Source: Prostheceraeus crozeri
Lineage: Eukaryota; Platyhelminthes; Polycladida; Euryleptidae
Assembly: GCA_907163375.1 (NCBI GenBank)
Contig: CAJQUW010009039.1
Span: forward strand, 124,001-188,000
DNA: 64,000 nt
Reading direction: 5' to 3'
Positions 1-11,417 of this stretch are shown here, in pieces (position 1 is the first letter of the stretch; every line of letters begins with the position of its first letter). The notes under the pieces were generated by a model, which had not been told where the DNA came from, searched no databases, and was given only the letters and a program-made list of their open reading frames with translations. Position numbers and translations under genes: made by a program.

Positions 1-153
1 ATTTTTATCCATCGGTCTCCTGTTGTTTTATAATATCCTATTTTAATTTCCTTAACCTATGGTTACCATTGTCCTATTCTATTTCCACTACAAGCATCTG
101 TGGTCGGTACAGTATATTAGACGTCTATTTTGAACATGTATGCGGCAGTGTTT

Positions 154-446
154 GGAATCTATGGTATTAGTATATTAACAGTAAGAATGAGCAGTGTTAC
201 AAGATTTAAGATTTCCATTTTTACCAGATATTGGGCCAAAGCTGATCAATCTTAGTTCGTTGCCACGAGAAAGCTCCACTGAGTTCTTTTGAGAACTGAT
301 CAATCCAATGGTTACAGCATCATTGCATCTGCACGCTTGCGGATCATTATCAGTCCTCATTATGACTACTTCAATTAATAATTTGTATTAGTAAGCATTA
401 TATTCTATTAGAAATGGCTGCTGGGATGATTTTCATCATCGTATGA
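154..446. repeat. Dispersed repeat, copy 1
   Basis: About 290 bp beginning near TTGGAATCTATGGTATTAG recurs in the same orientation at 3686-4001, with point differences and small indels. Both copies end at the same place (GGGATGATTTTCATCATCG, then a variable base and ATGAGA). No coding sense is visible. It may be a short interspersed element or an end of a larger decayed element; the family is not recognised. Confidence 0.7.
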
Positions 447-1393
447 GAATGCCCATCGCAGTGCGTGACAAGTCGATACAGATTACAACTGTGTTGATAG
501 TTTGACAAAAGGATTGATTTAACTTGGTTTTTATGAATAGTATTGGCAATGAAATATCTGATCTGATATTCCCTTAAATCATACGACATCCACAGCTTAT
601 AGATTTTAATATTCAAGAGAATAATTTCTGCAGATTATTATTTACTTAACGAAAATTAACAGGACGGAATGCCTTTTTGTTGCCATGCCACACTGAACTC
701 AGTGCTCATCTCAGATTGAGACTGTTTTCTAGACTGTTGGTCTACCAAAACTCATCATGGAATTTACTCGGATATTGCTGTAAAATAGACTGCCCCTAGC
801 AACACTTCAATTCATAACGAACTGTTCTCGTCTTATGAAACTTGCAGGTCTAAGGACCTGATTACATCGCACTTTGTTCACGCTCGTAGATCTAATGCAA
901 AATGTCTTAGTATTTCCTCGAGAATGTGTCGTTTAGATATCATTTTCGAGTCATTATGCTTGAAATGTTGCATCTGATTTCATGTAAATTCTGAAAAATG
1001 AGTACGTCATTTAGCTATCTCGGAAAAGCGTCCTATTACGGTGTCCTGTTTGGGCTCGTTCGAATGCATGTAACACAAGGAATATGAATATATTGATTAT
1101 TTAGCAATAAGAAGTGTCCATAATGATATGGTATTTGTAGTTGCCTCCCTCTCCCGCTTGGTGAGAACAGGCATTTTTGTTGGACTGCTGTTGCTACGAG
1201 CCGTCTCATTCGAGGACACGGAAATCATATCGAATAGCGCGTTTGCCTCGATTGTCACTTGTCCTGAAGTTGTGTTACGCACCAGACGCCGGTATGTAAA
1301 TTTGTAAACATTTGTTCATAATTGCTGAATTCAGACGATGAATTTGTTCTGTTATACTGATAACTATAGATTGAAGTCGATGACAGTAATAAT
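447..1393. other. Stretch with no recognised feature
   Basis: I see no convincing coding sequence, RNA gene or repeat here. Only short chance reading frames are present. Confidence 0.5.
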
Positions 1394-1567
1394 AAGGGGT
1401 TATTTCGCCAAAAAAGATTAGCATTTCTGAAATTTTTATGTCATGAACAAAAACACTCCATTTCGGAAAAAGAATGCTAGAGTACCAAGCAAAACTTTAA
1501 TTCAAGAAAAATTAACATGTGTTTAAGTCATTTCAGTGCACATAAGAAAATCGGCGAAATAACCCTT
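1394..1567. mobile_element. Short MITE-like inverted-repeat element
   Basis: The left end AAGGGGTTATTTCGCC (1394-1409) is matched in inverse by GGCGAAATAACCCTT (1553-1567), giving about 15-bp terminal inverted repeats around a 174-bp AT-rich non-coding core. This is the plan of a MITE. No clean target duplication can be read, so the superfamily is open. Confidence 0.6.
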
Positions 1568-1733
1568 TGCCTCTATAATGCCGGTCATATTCGGTACACT
1601 GACTCATACTAATATATTTTGTCTTTGTTTTCCTTAAACTGAGTTGTATCTTCCTATTACTTTATATCGGTTAAATCACATCACTCATTGAATTTTTTTC
1701 TTATGCTATGCCGAGCACTTACATATCAAGGAA

Positions 1734-1850
1734 GCTTATAAGAAGTATGACAAAGAAAATTTACGTGCTGCAGTGAACTCGGTGAGGACAGGAGATCATG
1801 CACCAAGCGTTGCGTCCCAGGTGTTCGAAGTGCCTAGGAGGACGATATAG
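1734..1850 (+). pseudogene. Pogo-type HTH_psq fragment
   Basis: One frame reads about 38 residues containing KKYDKENLRAAVNSVRTGD and SVASQVFEVPRRTI before a stop. This is the helix-turn-helix (psq/Tc5-like N-terminal) pattern of pogo-family transposases, which binds the transposon ends: an acidic aromatic start, AAV..V..G......ASQ.F.VPR.TI. No catalytic part follows, so it is a relic of the N-terminus only. It could also come from a host Pipsqueak-type gene, but the setting of decayed transposons makes that less likely. Confidence 0.6.
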
Positions 1851-2047
1851 CCGATCAACTTCAGCGTCAACGGAACAAGAAAATATTCTTGTCAAAATTC
1901 AAGGAAAGCCCGAGAGCGAGAGATGTCACTGACCAGCTTTTATTCGTTAAGCGAGGCCTTTCAGCCACTACAGGAGGCTATCTTCAGGCGAGTGAGAGTG
2001 ACAAGCAACGTTTACAAATAAATAATGCTCAATGATATTGTCATAAC

Positions 2048-2900
2048 CAACAACCGGATGACAAAAATATCAAACTTACGATAAACGCATATTGTTGCAA
2101 ATTCTCAGAAACAAATAACTCTAATAAAAGCTACAACGCAAAATCATTCAACTTTTGCATCCCAAAAGCAATGCAAAAAACCATGGAAATGCAATACAAC
2201 CATCTCTCATAAAAGGAAGCGACGATTCTCTGATTATTCCTGCTTTTCCACCCCCTGAACTTCATCTATTAATCGGATCGGTCACCACAATTTACAATAT
2301 GTCTGCTATTTGCAGCAACTCTGCGCAGAAATGGTTGGATAAGTACCACATCAGTCACGAAAGCTATCATGGGGGAACTTTCAAAGGCAACGATGCTACA
2401 ATGCTGTTGCAAAAAAGTTGATTTGCTAGAATCGATATGCACTTTGCAATGTCTGCCTTTTGTTGCTACCTTCAGAAGTCTCAACCACGTGGTCCATTCT
2501 TGTTTCGGCAAAGCTCTGAGTGCAGATTTCGAGAAAAACATCCAGAGTTTCAAGACTGCTTTTCTCGCATTAGATATTCCCGTCACTCCTAAGATTCACT
2601 GCATTTTTTATCATGTTGCTGAGTTCTGCAAGATTTCGAATAAAGGATTGGGATTCTACAGCGAGCAGGCCTCAGAAACTGTTCATGGTGACTTCAACGG
2701 ATTGTGGGTGAATTACAAAGTGTCCAACATCGAAAATCCCAGATACAAGGAACAGCTTCTCAAGGCTGTGCAAATGTACAATAGCCGTCATTCTTTTTGA
2801 ATGATTTTGCGTTGTAGCTTTTATTAGAGTTATTTGTTTCTGAGAATTTGCAACAATATGCGTTTATCATAAGTTTGATATTTTTGTCATCCAGTTGTTG
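2048..2900 (+). mobile_element. Internally deleted DNA transposon with 103-bp arms
   Basis: The first 103 bp (2048-2150, starting CAACAACCGGATGACA) are repeated in inverse at 2798-2900. The space between is filled by the C-terminal part of a DDE-type transposase. The N-terminal coding half is absent, so this is a deletion derivative. The transposase is homologous to that of the 6167-8915 element. A diverged tandem array follows directly and ends in GGACACCGTG at 3326-3335, which is the inverse of the CACGGTGTGTCC end of that element. The true right end of this copy may therefore be 3335 rather than 2900. Confidence 0.6.
2155..2800 (+). pseudogene. DDE transposase C-terminal fragment, CACGG-ended family
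   Basis: The conceptual product holds PPPELHLLIG and then SYHGGTFKGNDATMLL, followed in a second frame by FYSEQASETVHGDFN and LLKAVQMYNSRH up to a stop near 2800. A one-base frame change around 2400 separates the halves. The same blocks (PPPELRLL, LHGGTFTGN, SEQVSEAAHHDF) occur in the transposase at 6850-8438, so the two are diverged members of one family. The final SEQ..E..H block is a good candidate for the third catalytic acidic residue. I cannot assign the superfamily with certainty; the CMC group (Chapaev-like) is my best guess from the ends of the sister copy. Confidence 0.6.
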
Positions 2901-2923
2901 TATACAGTACGCACGTTATCTTT

Positions 2924-3335
2924 CATTGAATTTCTAGCAGCATAAAACATACAAAATTGTTGAGAAATCGCATAGAGTAATTTTCTAATAATTTCAATTT
3001 TTCATTCGCTAAAAAATTTCGTCAAAAGCTTTAAAAGGACCACTAGCATAAAAAGCCCTCGACATAGAATTTTGAAATCACTTTCACTGGATTCCTAGCT
3101 TCATAAAACATAGAAAAATACGTTGAGAAATCATATGAGATAATTTTTTGCATACTTTGAAGTTTTTCATTTTTTTGTTTTGCAAAAAAACAAAAATGGC
3201 GGCTAGCTCAAAAAGCCCTCGATGCAGGATTTTGGAAATGCTTCCATTGGATTTTTCACAATTGAAAACATCGGAACCCGTTGAGAAAACACTTGGGATA
3301 ATTTTTTGTATTTCCACTTCATTGGGGACACCGTG
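2924..3335. repeat. Diverged 160-bp tandem repeat
   Basis: Three imperfect units start near 2924, 3084 and 3244. Each carries a GTTGAGAAATC-like block, a GATAATTTTT-like block and, in the first two, an AAAAGCCCTCGA block. The array ends at GGACACCGTG (3326-3335). Subterminal tandem repeats next to a transposon end are common in CACTA-like elements, so this may be the right subterminal region of the 2048 element. Confidence 0.6.
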
Positions 3336-3685
3336 ATCACAGACAGCTGGATTATAAAACACTGGAAACTTTCTCGAAGTTAAAAGATCGAAGAGGACAT
3401 GATACTGATTAAACACGAAACAAGTAATCACAAGAAGAGACAAAGTCAGGAGAAAGTCAAAAAAAGTTCTGCTGGTCTCTTATGTTATGCTTGACACGAT
3501 TGAAGGATCCACGTTTCTTTGACCACATGCTTCTTCCATTAAGGTTCCCTCTCTAAAATCTCCATCGCGTGGTCACTTCGAACGTGTGACGGGCAACCTC
3601 TGAACGATCGACCTCCACGGATCTTGCAACCCTCTTGTGTTTCTTCTTTCGGTCATCTGTCGTACTGCCTGTCTCGCCCACGTAT
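3336..3685. other. Stretch with no recognised feature
   Basis: No supported gene or repeat is seen. The base composition between 3475 and 3685 is less AT-rich than its surroundings, but no reading frame gives a recognisable product. Confidence 0.4.
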
Positions 3686-4001
3686 TGGAATCTATGGTAT
3701 TAGTATATTAACAGTAAGAATGAGTAGTGTCACAAGTCTTAAGATTTCCATTTTCACCAGATATTGGGCCAAAGCTGATCAATTTTAATTCTTTGATCAG
3801 TTTAATTCGTCACTAGAAATCTTCATTGAGTTCTTTTAAGAACTGATTAATCCAATGGTTACAGTAGCATTGCAATTGTACAATTGCGGATTGGAAAACG
3901 CTATCAAACCCCATTCGGACTACTTCAATTAATACTTTGAATTAGTAAGCATTATATTCTATTAGAAATGGCTGCTGGGATGATTTTCATCATCGCATGA
4001 G
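3686..4001. repeat. Dispersed repeat, copy 2
   Basis: This is the second copy of the repeat at 154-446, in the same orientation, with a small extra segment near 3790. See the first copy for the shared ends. The 3.2 kb between the copies holds unrelated fragments, so I do not read the pair as LTRs. Confidence 0.7.
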
Positions 4002-4422
4002 AAATCTGTTTCAAAAGACAATAGTGTGGTAAAGACAATAGGTTAATAAGATCGATAAGCTAAATAACAAGTTACTTATAAATCTACGACACAGTACATT
4101 AATGTTGCCATTCAGAAATGCTTCAGAAAGCGAATTACATTAATCTCAATGAGAAAAGTCTACATTGTCTAATAGCCACACTCTCCGTCACTATGCGAGC
4201 TAAAAATTAGTCTTCAAGCTCTTGAAAATTTTAAAGCAATGATCTAAATCCAATAAAACATTATATTTTTCTATACATGAAGCCAACGGGCGGGTCACGG
4301 AAGATTGATGTGGTTTACTGTACTTGGGTCTCATATTTGAACGGAAATTCCACTTTCGTATGTGTCATTTCCGGCGGATTTCCGAACATTTTAACTTCTG
4401 CCGAAATACCTTGCACATCAAT
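4002..4422. other. Stretch with no recognised feature
   Basis: No gene is seen. Around 4360-4375 a short block (ATATTTGAACGGAAA) is matched in inverse near 5880, so the palindrome that follows probably once extended further outward. Confidence 0.4.
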
Positions 4423-5837
4423 GGCAGTTGAATTCATATAATATTCATGGTTTTCGGCATCGTGGAATTTGATCTTTATCCACTGTATGATAAGGTTTTA
4501 TACCGAAACAATGTGATTGGATTCGAAATAGAGAAGGTATTCTGGATGTTCTGACATGTGTTCTTGGAAATCGTTTCACTTGAGGGTCCAAGATATTGAA
4601 TATTGAAAAGATTGGTTTCTTTTCAGCTGTCGGATCCTTTTGGGTTGGCGTATGCATATTTGTTAAATAAAACATTCCGGGTATCTATTCCGAACAGGAT
4701 TCCTTTCTTTTCAATTGGTACAATTATCTTGTCAAATCGGAGAACACAAGTCACACGCACGTTTGGTGATTGTCCTTATAAGATTCACTTTCCATCGTTT
4801 TGGACTGAGTGAACCCACATTCTCGTGAAGTCCTGCAAAGCACTTGACTATCGTCGTCTGAGACCAATCTCATCAAACTTCAATACTTATGATTGAAAGA
4901 TTCAAAGCCTCCGAGATGATATTGTCAAGATGAAAATCGATGATTTATTCACCAATGTATCTCTGGAATAAGCCATCAATGTAATATGCGATGAGGTAGA
5001 TCGGAATGGAGTATCATCCCCAAAATTACATTAAATGTTGTTATCCGAAGAAAACTGCCGTCCGCTGTTATCTACTTGGACTCAATATGTGCAATTCGTC
5101 TTCAATAAAACCGCACACAAGCAAATGGATGGACTTGCGATGGGTTCTCCGTTGAATGTGGCATTTAGCCATATTTATGGGATATATGGAGGGAAAGCTA
5201 TTCGAGATTTTTGATTGCGAAAGATGAAAATTTTACTTTTGGTACCTAGATAGAAGACACCTCTATTGTTGCTGACGATGAATCCACAATTTTTGACATC
5301 CACAATTTTTCTTACATATAGCCATAGAATTCACAAGAGAACCTTCTTGATAAATTTCTGGACGTGCATATCTTCCTAATAGATGTCGATATTCAAACTT
5401 CGATTTATCGAAAGGAGTGCTTTGCAGGACTTCACGAGAATGTGGGTTCACTCAGTCCAAAACGATGGAAAGTGAATCTTATAAGGACAATCACCAAACG
5501 TGCGTGTGACTTGTGTTCTCCGATTTGACAAGATAATTGTACCAATTGAAAAGAAAGGAATCCTGTTCGGAATAGATACCCGGAATGTTTTATTTAACAA
5601 ATATGCATACGCCAACCCAAAAGGATCCGACAGCTGAAAAGAAACCAATCTTTTCAATATTCAATATCTTGGACCCTCAAGTGAAACGATTTCCAAGAAC
5701 ACATGTCAGAACATCCAGAATACCTTCTCTATTTCGAATCCAATCACATTGTTTCGGTATAAAACCTTATCATACAGTGGATAAAGATCAAATTCCACGA
5801 TGCCGAAAACCATGAATATTATATGAATTCAACTGCC
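4423..5837 (+). mobile_element. Decayed Penelope-like element with 422-bp inverted arms
   Basis: Arms 4423-4844 and 5416-5837 pair base for base without indels around a 571-bp spacer. On the plus strand the spacer reads Penelope-type reverse transcriptase blocks: DLFTNVSLE, then FNKTAHKQMDGLAMGSPL. The right arm continues with KVNLIRTITKRACDLCS, the block that follows the RT core in these elements. The reading is broken by stops and frame changes, so the copy is dead. A 5'-truncated Penelope copy preceded by an inverted duplicate of its 3' half gives exactly this layout, and the element at 20130-22673 has it too. The arms are much better conserved than the coding spacer. Confidence 0.7.
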
Positions 5838-6166
5838 TTAGCGCCTTGTGGTGCAGAAAGAGCACATGGCAAAATGGCTTTTCCGTTCAAATATGACTTT
5901 GACGCATTTGTAAGTTTTAATCATTCGCGTAGAATGATTTCACCACTTCTTTATGTTCACACAGAGAGCAAGCGAAGGCCATGAACTATTACCTAATTGT
6001 TTTAACTTCTGTTATAAACAGTAGTCATGAAAAGTGAATATGTTAATGAATAACCACTCAATGTTAGGTCTGCATTTATACATTTTACACTTCAGGACTT
6101 ACGCACCATTTTGTTTTATACACGGAATATGAATATCATAACCTGAATGACTTTTCTTTAACACCA
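5838..6166. other. Stretch with no recognised feature
   Basis: Nothing convincing is seen between the Penelope-like palindrome and the left end of the next transposon. The last four bases (ACCA, 6163-6166) are the probable target duplication of that element. Confidence 0.4.
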
Positions 6167-8915
6167 CACGGTGTGTGCGAAATCTATATTGCCAAAAAAT
6201 TCTCCATTCCTGATTTTAATGTTTTTCACTAGCTGACAGATCTAGATGTCAATTAAAACAATAACCAAAATTTTTTACCGACGTCTTCAAAAATTGGAGG
6301 CAATTTTCAAAATGGCCGCAAAAAAATCCCAATAAAATTACGTTTTTGACGTGTTGGTAAATTTTTACTATGATATTTGGTACAGAAAAGTGTCTAAAAC
6401 TGCCTATACATCTATTTCAAGTTTCCACATATTCAAATATACATTGTATTAAACATGGCGACGATCACAATGATAATTTACTACTGAAAAATAGTAAGTA
6501 GTATCGTACTTTTACTAACAACCGATGTGGAAATTTGGCTGAATTTTATGCTTTGAAAACTCCTATGGATTAACAAACTTGACAGATTAAACAGGATATT
6601 TTTTCTGTGGTATAATATTATTATCTGTGATTGTATGATCAATTTAAGTTAGTAATCATCGGTCGTTCGTTATATTTCTATAAAGCTCATATGTGCATAT
6701 GCTCATCAATAGTTACCTTAATCTAGGCCACATTTTGCTTTTTAACAAATAGTATTAGAACGCCAAATCTAGTATTAATGAAACTTGAATTTCAGAATAC
6801 ATCGAAGACACTTGGCAAAGAATGAATGGTTTCAAGTCAAATATGAGAACTAGTGTACGAAGAGACAGCTCGTAATAAACGATTCTGGTAATCATCATGC
6901 GCCAAGGATCTGACTTTGTATCGGTTCCATGTTGTCAAGAAGTCATGATGCGCAGCTTCCGAAACTTGTTCGCTTCATCGTCCAAGACCACGACCGGTCA
7001 ATCCACAGAACTCCAGGACGTGGTGAAATACAGCATGTATTTTGGGAGCAACCTATATACCGAGACAGTATTATTATATATAGAGATTCATAGAATCGTA
7101 TTATTCAGCTTACCCTTTGAAATGCCTGGGAAGAATTTGCATACTTAAGTATTTCCAATGGTCAGAGACGTCGCAAAACATCAGCTTTGTTAAGTAATAA
7201 GCGCGCAGAGTTTCCCGTAAATGTTCCGCCGTGAAGTCCATCTTGTTGGACATAAGTCCCCTTCAGCCATTGATCAGCATCATTCCATTCGGATGTCATT
7301 GCTCTGAACATTGTCGATTCCGGACCGGTCAGGAGACGGAGTTCAGGTGGTGGTATCATCTCGATCACTTTGGTACTTTTATCGCAACTTGATATAATTG
7401 AAAGATGAATCGTATTGTGATGGGATTTTGCTTTTGACTTTATCCCAACCTCGTCACGCCACCTCCAGAAATCGGTTCTTAGAGTGCCCAATGTTCTTTC
7501 TGGTCCAGGAGCTGTCAGATTACAGATTGGGGCCATACATCAGCAACATGGATGCGACGAACAATGTGGCATAATGCCGATCAGATTGTTGCATAATTTT
7601 GAGGTCTGTTGCAATAACAAAATGTGTCTTCACTTTGTGAAGATTCAACGCAATCCATAGCTTCTGTAGGTTGACGTAGTTCTCTTGTACGATGGCACTC
7701 TGCCGATTATGAAGGTGCGTTTCACGCTCGAGTCTTTGAAGAACATGCAAGTAGCCCCGCTGGGAGAATGGACATGTTGATGATGTTGAGGCAAAATTTC
7801 AGGAATCCACCTCCTCCGTCAATTCCAACTTAAATCAAAATATCGTCGCTGTCGCCAAATCCTCTCCCAGTTTTTAAATAATGAATGAAATTGTCAACAT
7901 CATCGCATAACACTGCGTGAAGTGGAGTTTTTTTTTCAATAACATCGCCCTTGTCCATTTTCACAAAACCAATCAATGCGATTTCTAAGAATGAATCAAG
8001 TCGATGATTGTTTTCATACATTTGTTGCTTCATAGCACTCTAAATCACATTTCGGGAGGATGTAGCAGTGCGAATATGTTTATTTAATTTCATTGTTCTC
8101 CGATCGCTGAGGTTCAAGTCCAATTGAATGGTCCCTATGTCATTTGTCTCAAGCAAAGCTTTGCGATTCTCTGCTGATGGAGATACAACAATGCGCACTG
8201 GATGTCCACCACCAACTCTGCCCAATACAATATATTCATTGTTTGAGGAATCACACTTATCAAGAATCACTTTCGTGGCAAACTGCTCCGACTCCTTAGA
8301 CGAAGTGGCCATTCCATTGAGATTTTCCAATCTGATTTGGCGATTACACGAATGAGGCTTACCACCATGAAATGCAGTTAAACAGTAAGAGCATAATCTC
8401 ACACTCCCTTCCTTCCCAAATTGACAATGGTCATACACATAATTATAATATTTTCATTATACTTTTGAATTTTTTGGATTTGCCCTTTTGAATTGAGGAA
8501 AGTTTTTTTAATCCATAGGAGTTTTCAAAGCATAAAATTCAGCCAAATTTCCACATCGGTTGTTAGTAAAAGTACGATACTACTTACTATTTTTCAGTAG
8601 TAAATTATCATTGTGATCGTCGCCATGTTTAATACAATGTATATTTGAATATGTGGAAACTTGAAATAGATGTATATGCAGTTTTAGACACTTTTCTGTA
8701 CCAAATATCATAGTAAAAATTTACCAACACGTCAAAAACGTAATTTTATTGGGATTTTTTTGCGGCCATTTTGAAAATTGCCTCCAATTTTTGAAGACGT
8801 CGGTAAAAAATTTTGGTTATTGTTTTAATTGACATCTAGATCTGTCAGCTAGTGAAAAACATTAAAATCAGGCATGCAGAATTTTTTTGGCAATATAGAT
8901 TTCGGACACACCGTG
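6167..8915 (-). mobile_element. DNA transposon with 400-bp inverted repeats, CACGG ends
   Basis: The left end (6167, CACGGTGTGTGCGAAATC) is matched in inverse by the right end (8915), and the two arms stay aligned for about 400 bp (6167-6571 and 8508-8915). The four bases ACCA flank both sides (6163-6166 and 8916-8919) and read as a target duplication. CAC-type ends with a 2-4 bp duplication are typical of the CACTA/Mirage/Chapaev group. The interior encodes a broken transposase on the minus strand. The long arms contain several copies of an AAAATGGC-like word, which may be part of the binding array. Confidence 0.75.
6850..8438 (-). pseudogene. Transposase of the CACGG-ended element, broken
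   Basis: Read leftward from 8438, the product starts MYDHCQFGKEGSVRLCSYC, with a CxxC...C-type pattern that suggests a small zinc-binding N-terminus. Further on come GIDGGGGFLKFCLNI (near 7810), HFVIATDLKI (near 7615), PPPELRLL and LHGGTFTGN (near 7330-7230), and SEQVSEAAHHDF with YKV and LLRAV (near 6990-6870). GID, ATD and SEQ..E are good candidates for a D-D-E triad. Several frame changes and stops separate the blocks, so the gene is dead. Sequence relatives with PPPELHLL and YHGG.F.GN occur at 2155-2800. The family assignment within DDE transposases is uncertain. Confidence 0.65.
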
Positions 8916-9152
8916 ACCAATGATTCAAAATTATAAACTAATTTACCAAATTGGTGCTTATGTAAAGTTTTACCAAATTCTTTCTAGCGAAGAGTTTCAT
9001 AACTTCATTCACAATATTTTGCAAAATCATGCATGTGGCAATATGCACATCGGCTTAAGGTTTCTACAGATGCACAGGTTAAGAATATATTTAACCTGAG
9101 AGGTGATGGTAATGATGGACTTCAACACCTCGATATTAACTTGAACTTAATA
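8916..9152. other. Stretch with no recognised feature
   Basis: Short AT-rich spacer between the CACGG-ended element and the Tigger end. It ends in the TA (9151-9152) that is the Tigger target duplication. Confidence 0.5.
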
Positions 9153-9451
9153 TGGTCGTCGCTTATTAAAAACACATCGGGACCGTCCAAAAGTGTTTTC
9201 AATAAGCGGCGTTTTTATTAAACGAATGATTTAAAATTGAATTTGTGAATGATGGTATGTACACTACTGTATAGGCCTATACATGCATACGCTGTGGTAA
9301 ACATTAATCTACAAATTATATTGATATTCAATAGAAAACTATTTAAGATGTACGTGCAGTGTATGTACATGCAACGATCAGAAAACCATAGTTTGTAAAA
9401 CACTTCCATGTATTGTATGTACACGTACATATTAGAAATTGCATAAGGGTC

Positions 9452-10419
9452 TTATTTGAAACACTGGTCAATTGTTAGCTGAGTTAGATTTTGCTGACGC
9501 AAGAAATTTAGTATTTTGTTCTCAAATGTGTCAAACTCACCGATGTCATCAAAGCCCTTTCTTTCAAGTCCTACTCTAAGAAGCTGCAAAGCATTTCTCA
9601 TTTCAGTAGATGAAGGGGTAGGAATTTCATTTTCGCTGTCAGATTCGTCGGTCTCGTCATCACTGACCTCTATTAACTCTGTTGGTTTGATGTCCCGCAG
9701 AATTTCCTGGAGGACAGGTTCATCATGCTGTTCTTCACTTAGCTCCTCGGCAACAGGATGTTCTTCGTCAATCGTCACCCACGCACCAAATTCTTCTTCC
9801 TTCATTCTCGGAGGTGGAAGTATGGGAGGCTCAGACGTGATCACTTCTGAAAATAAATTAAATGATTTAGAATTGAAATTAAATCAATATGTTTATGTAC
9901 ACGTACCTTCATTATCTTCCTCGGCATCCTTGAATCCTGCTTTTCTCCAACAATTCACAATGACCGACTTGTTGACTTTGCGCCATGCATCAGAGAGCAT
10001 GTGCATCGCATCCAACAGATTGATTTTCTTCGTGACTGCAGTTGAAGTGAGTTCGCTGTTGTCTTCTTCTAGCATCTCTATGACTCGCAAGCGTATTTCA
10101 TGTCGGAAATAGGCTTTCATATTCCGAATGATGCCCATATCGCAGGGCTGCACTACCGATGTAGTGTTTGGAGGCATTTACTTCACTGTGATATGCGAAA
10201 GCTCCTTTGCGTGACCGTGAGCAGAGCAATTGTCAACCAGTAGGATAATGTGCTTATTTTCTGATGCTAAGCGTCGATTCCACTGTGATAACCAATCTGT
10301 CCAAATTGTAGAAGTCATCCAGGCATTCTTTGACGACATGTAGAGAGTAGGGAATGTTTTGACATGTTTGAAGCATCTGGGATTAGAAGACTTTCCTATC
10401 ACCAACAACTTCTCGCGTT
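9452..10419 (-). pseudogene. Tigger transposase, C-terminal part
   Basis: This is the downstream half of the DDE transposase that cuts and pastes the element. Directly after the Polinton boundary it reads KLLVIGKSSNPRCFKHVK, a hallmark of Tigger/Jerky proteins. LLVDNCSAHG follows (second catalytic aspartate, near 10235) and then PPNTTSVVQPCDMGIIRNMK (third catalytic aspartate, near 10140). One stop codon sits just ahead of PPNTTS at about 10178. A 60-bp intron (9847-9906, minus strand, GTACGT...TTTTCAG) joins the core to an acidic tail rich in Asp, Glu and Ser. A spliced C-terminal tail is consistent with eukaryotic expression. The catalytic triad D-D-D is complete across this part and the 33249-33881 part. 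Confidence 0.85.
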
Positions 10420-11245
10420 AGTAATGGTCAAAAGACCGTTCCAGGACAGGCCAAAAATAAAAAAAATAGTATCTTTAAAAACGACATAAATTCATGAATT
10501 TAGTCCCTTTTTCAGGTTTTTAAGACCTGAATTCATGAATTTAGTTCATTCAAAAAGTACCATTTTTTCAAAAAATGTTATTTTTAAAAACAACATAAAT
10601 TCATGAATTTGAACCCTTTTTCAGGTTATGAAGACCTAAATTCATAAATCGGCTAAAGCCAGAGGAGCTTCGCTCCGATTTGGGCGTTTTTAAAAATACC
10701 CAGTTTTTCAAATTTTTCAAAATCTCAAATTTGAGAATTGCAATCGGGCGAAGCCCTAGAACCTTCGGTTCAATTTTCACCCTTAAAATCATGACCGTTC
10801 CAGGACACCGAAAATCATAAAAGTTGAAAATCTCAAATTTGAGAATTACAATTTTTACCTTGAAAATCATGACCGTTCTAGGACACCGAAAAAATCAGAA
10901 AAGTTAAGAATCTCAAAATTTGAGAATTACAATCGGGCGAAGCGCGAAGCCCTAGAACCTTCGGTTCGATTTTCATTGCTTAAATCATGACCGTTCAAGG
11001 TCATCTAAAACCGGACACCGAAAATCATAAAAGTTGAGAATTTCAAATTCATGAGTTTAGACGTTTTTCAGGTTTTTAAAATATATCATGTGACTAATAA
11101 TATTTCTTTAAAAATGGAAGAAACAAAAATGGAAGGAACTTCAGAAATGAATGAAACAAAAGTGGAAGGAACCTCAAGAATATATCCTTCGTTATCTCAA
11201 TTAAAAATAAGTGAATTAAATATTGAAAAACACAAAGATAGAGTA
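10420..11245 (+). repeat. Polinton left terminal inverted repeat
   Basis: These 826 bp are the near-exact inverse of 32423-33248. They hold three GC-rich double-hairpin modules (10648-10681, about 10742-10773 and about 10930-10972). They also hold four near-copies of GACCGTTCCAGGACA (10434, 10793, 10871 and a weaker one at 10989). The inner end carries the start of the terminal membrane-protein gene that is complete only at the right end, so the short reading frame at 11051-11263 is a repeat by-product and not a separate gene. Confidence 0.95.
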
Positions 11246-11417
11246 GTTGCTACAGCTTTGTGATACAATTAGATTTTAGTTGTACGTTAGGGAAGTTGTT
11301 TTAATTCAAGCACGTCAGCACAATCACATGACGCCAAAGCATCTGGCAGCTGTTTTCAATTCTCTCTCTCTCCTGTCATTGTTCCGTGTGCGCTAGAAAG
11401 CAAAGTTCTCATTTGAA

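Noticed and set aside
155-4001. The repeat pair 154-446 and 3686-4001 as LTRs of a retroelement
   Set aside because: There are no TG...CA ends, no primer-binding or polypurine site, and the DNA between holds unrelated DNA-transposon parts.
9516-10112. 198-codon plus-strand frame rich in Ser
   Set aside because: It is the antisense of the acidic Tigger tail and crosses its intron.
10601-10870. 89-codon frame in the left terminal repeat, repeated at 32798-33067
   Set aside because: It is built from the hairpin modules and AT-rich words of the terminal repeat, lacks the usual start context, and occurs only because the repeat is duplicated.
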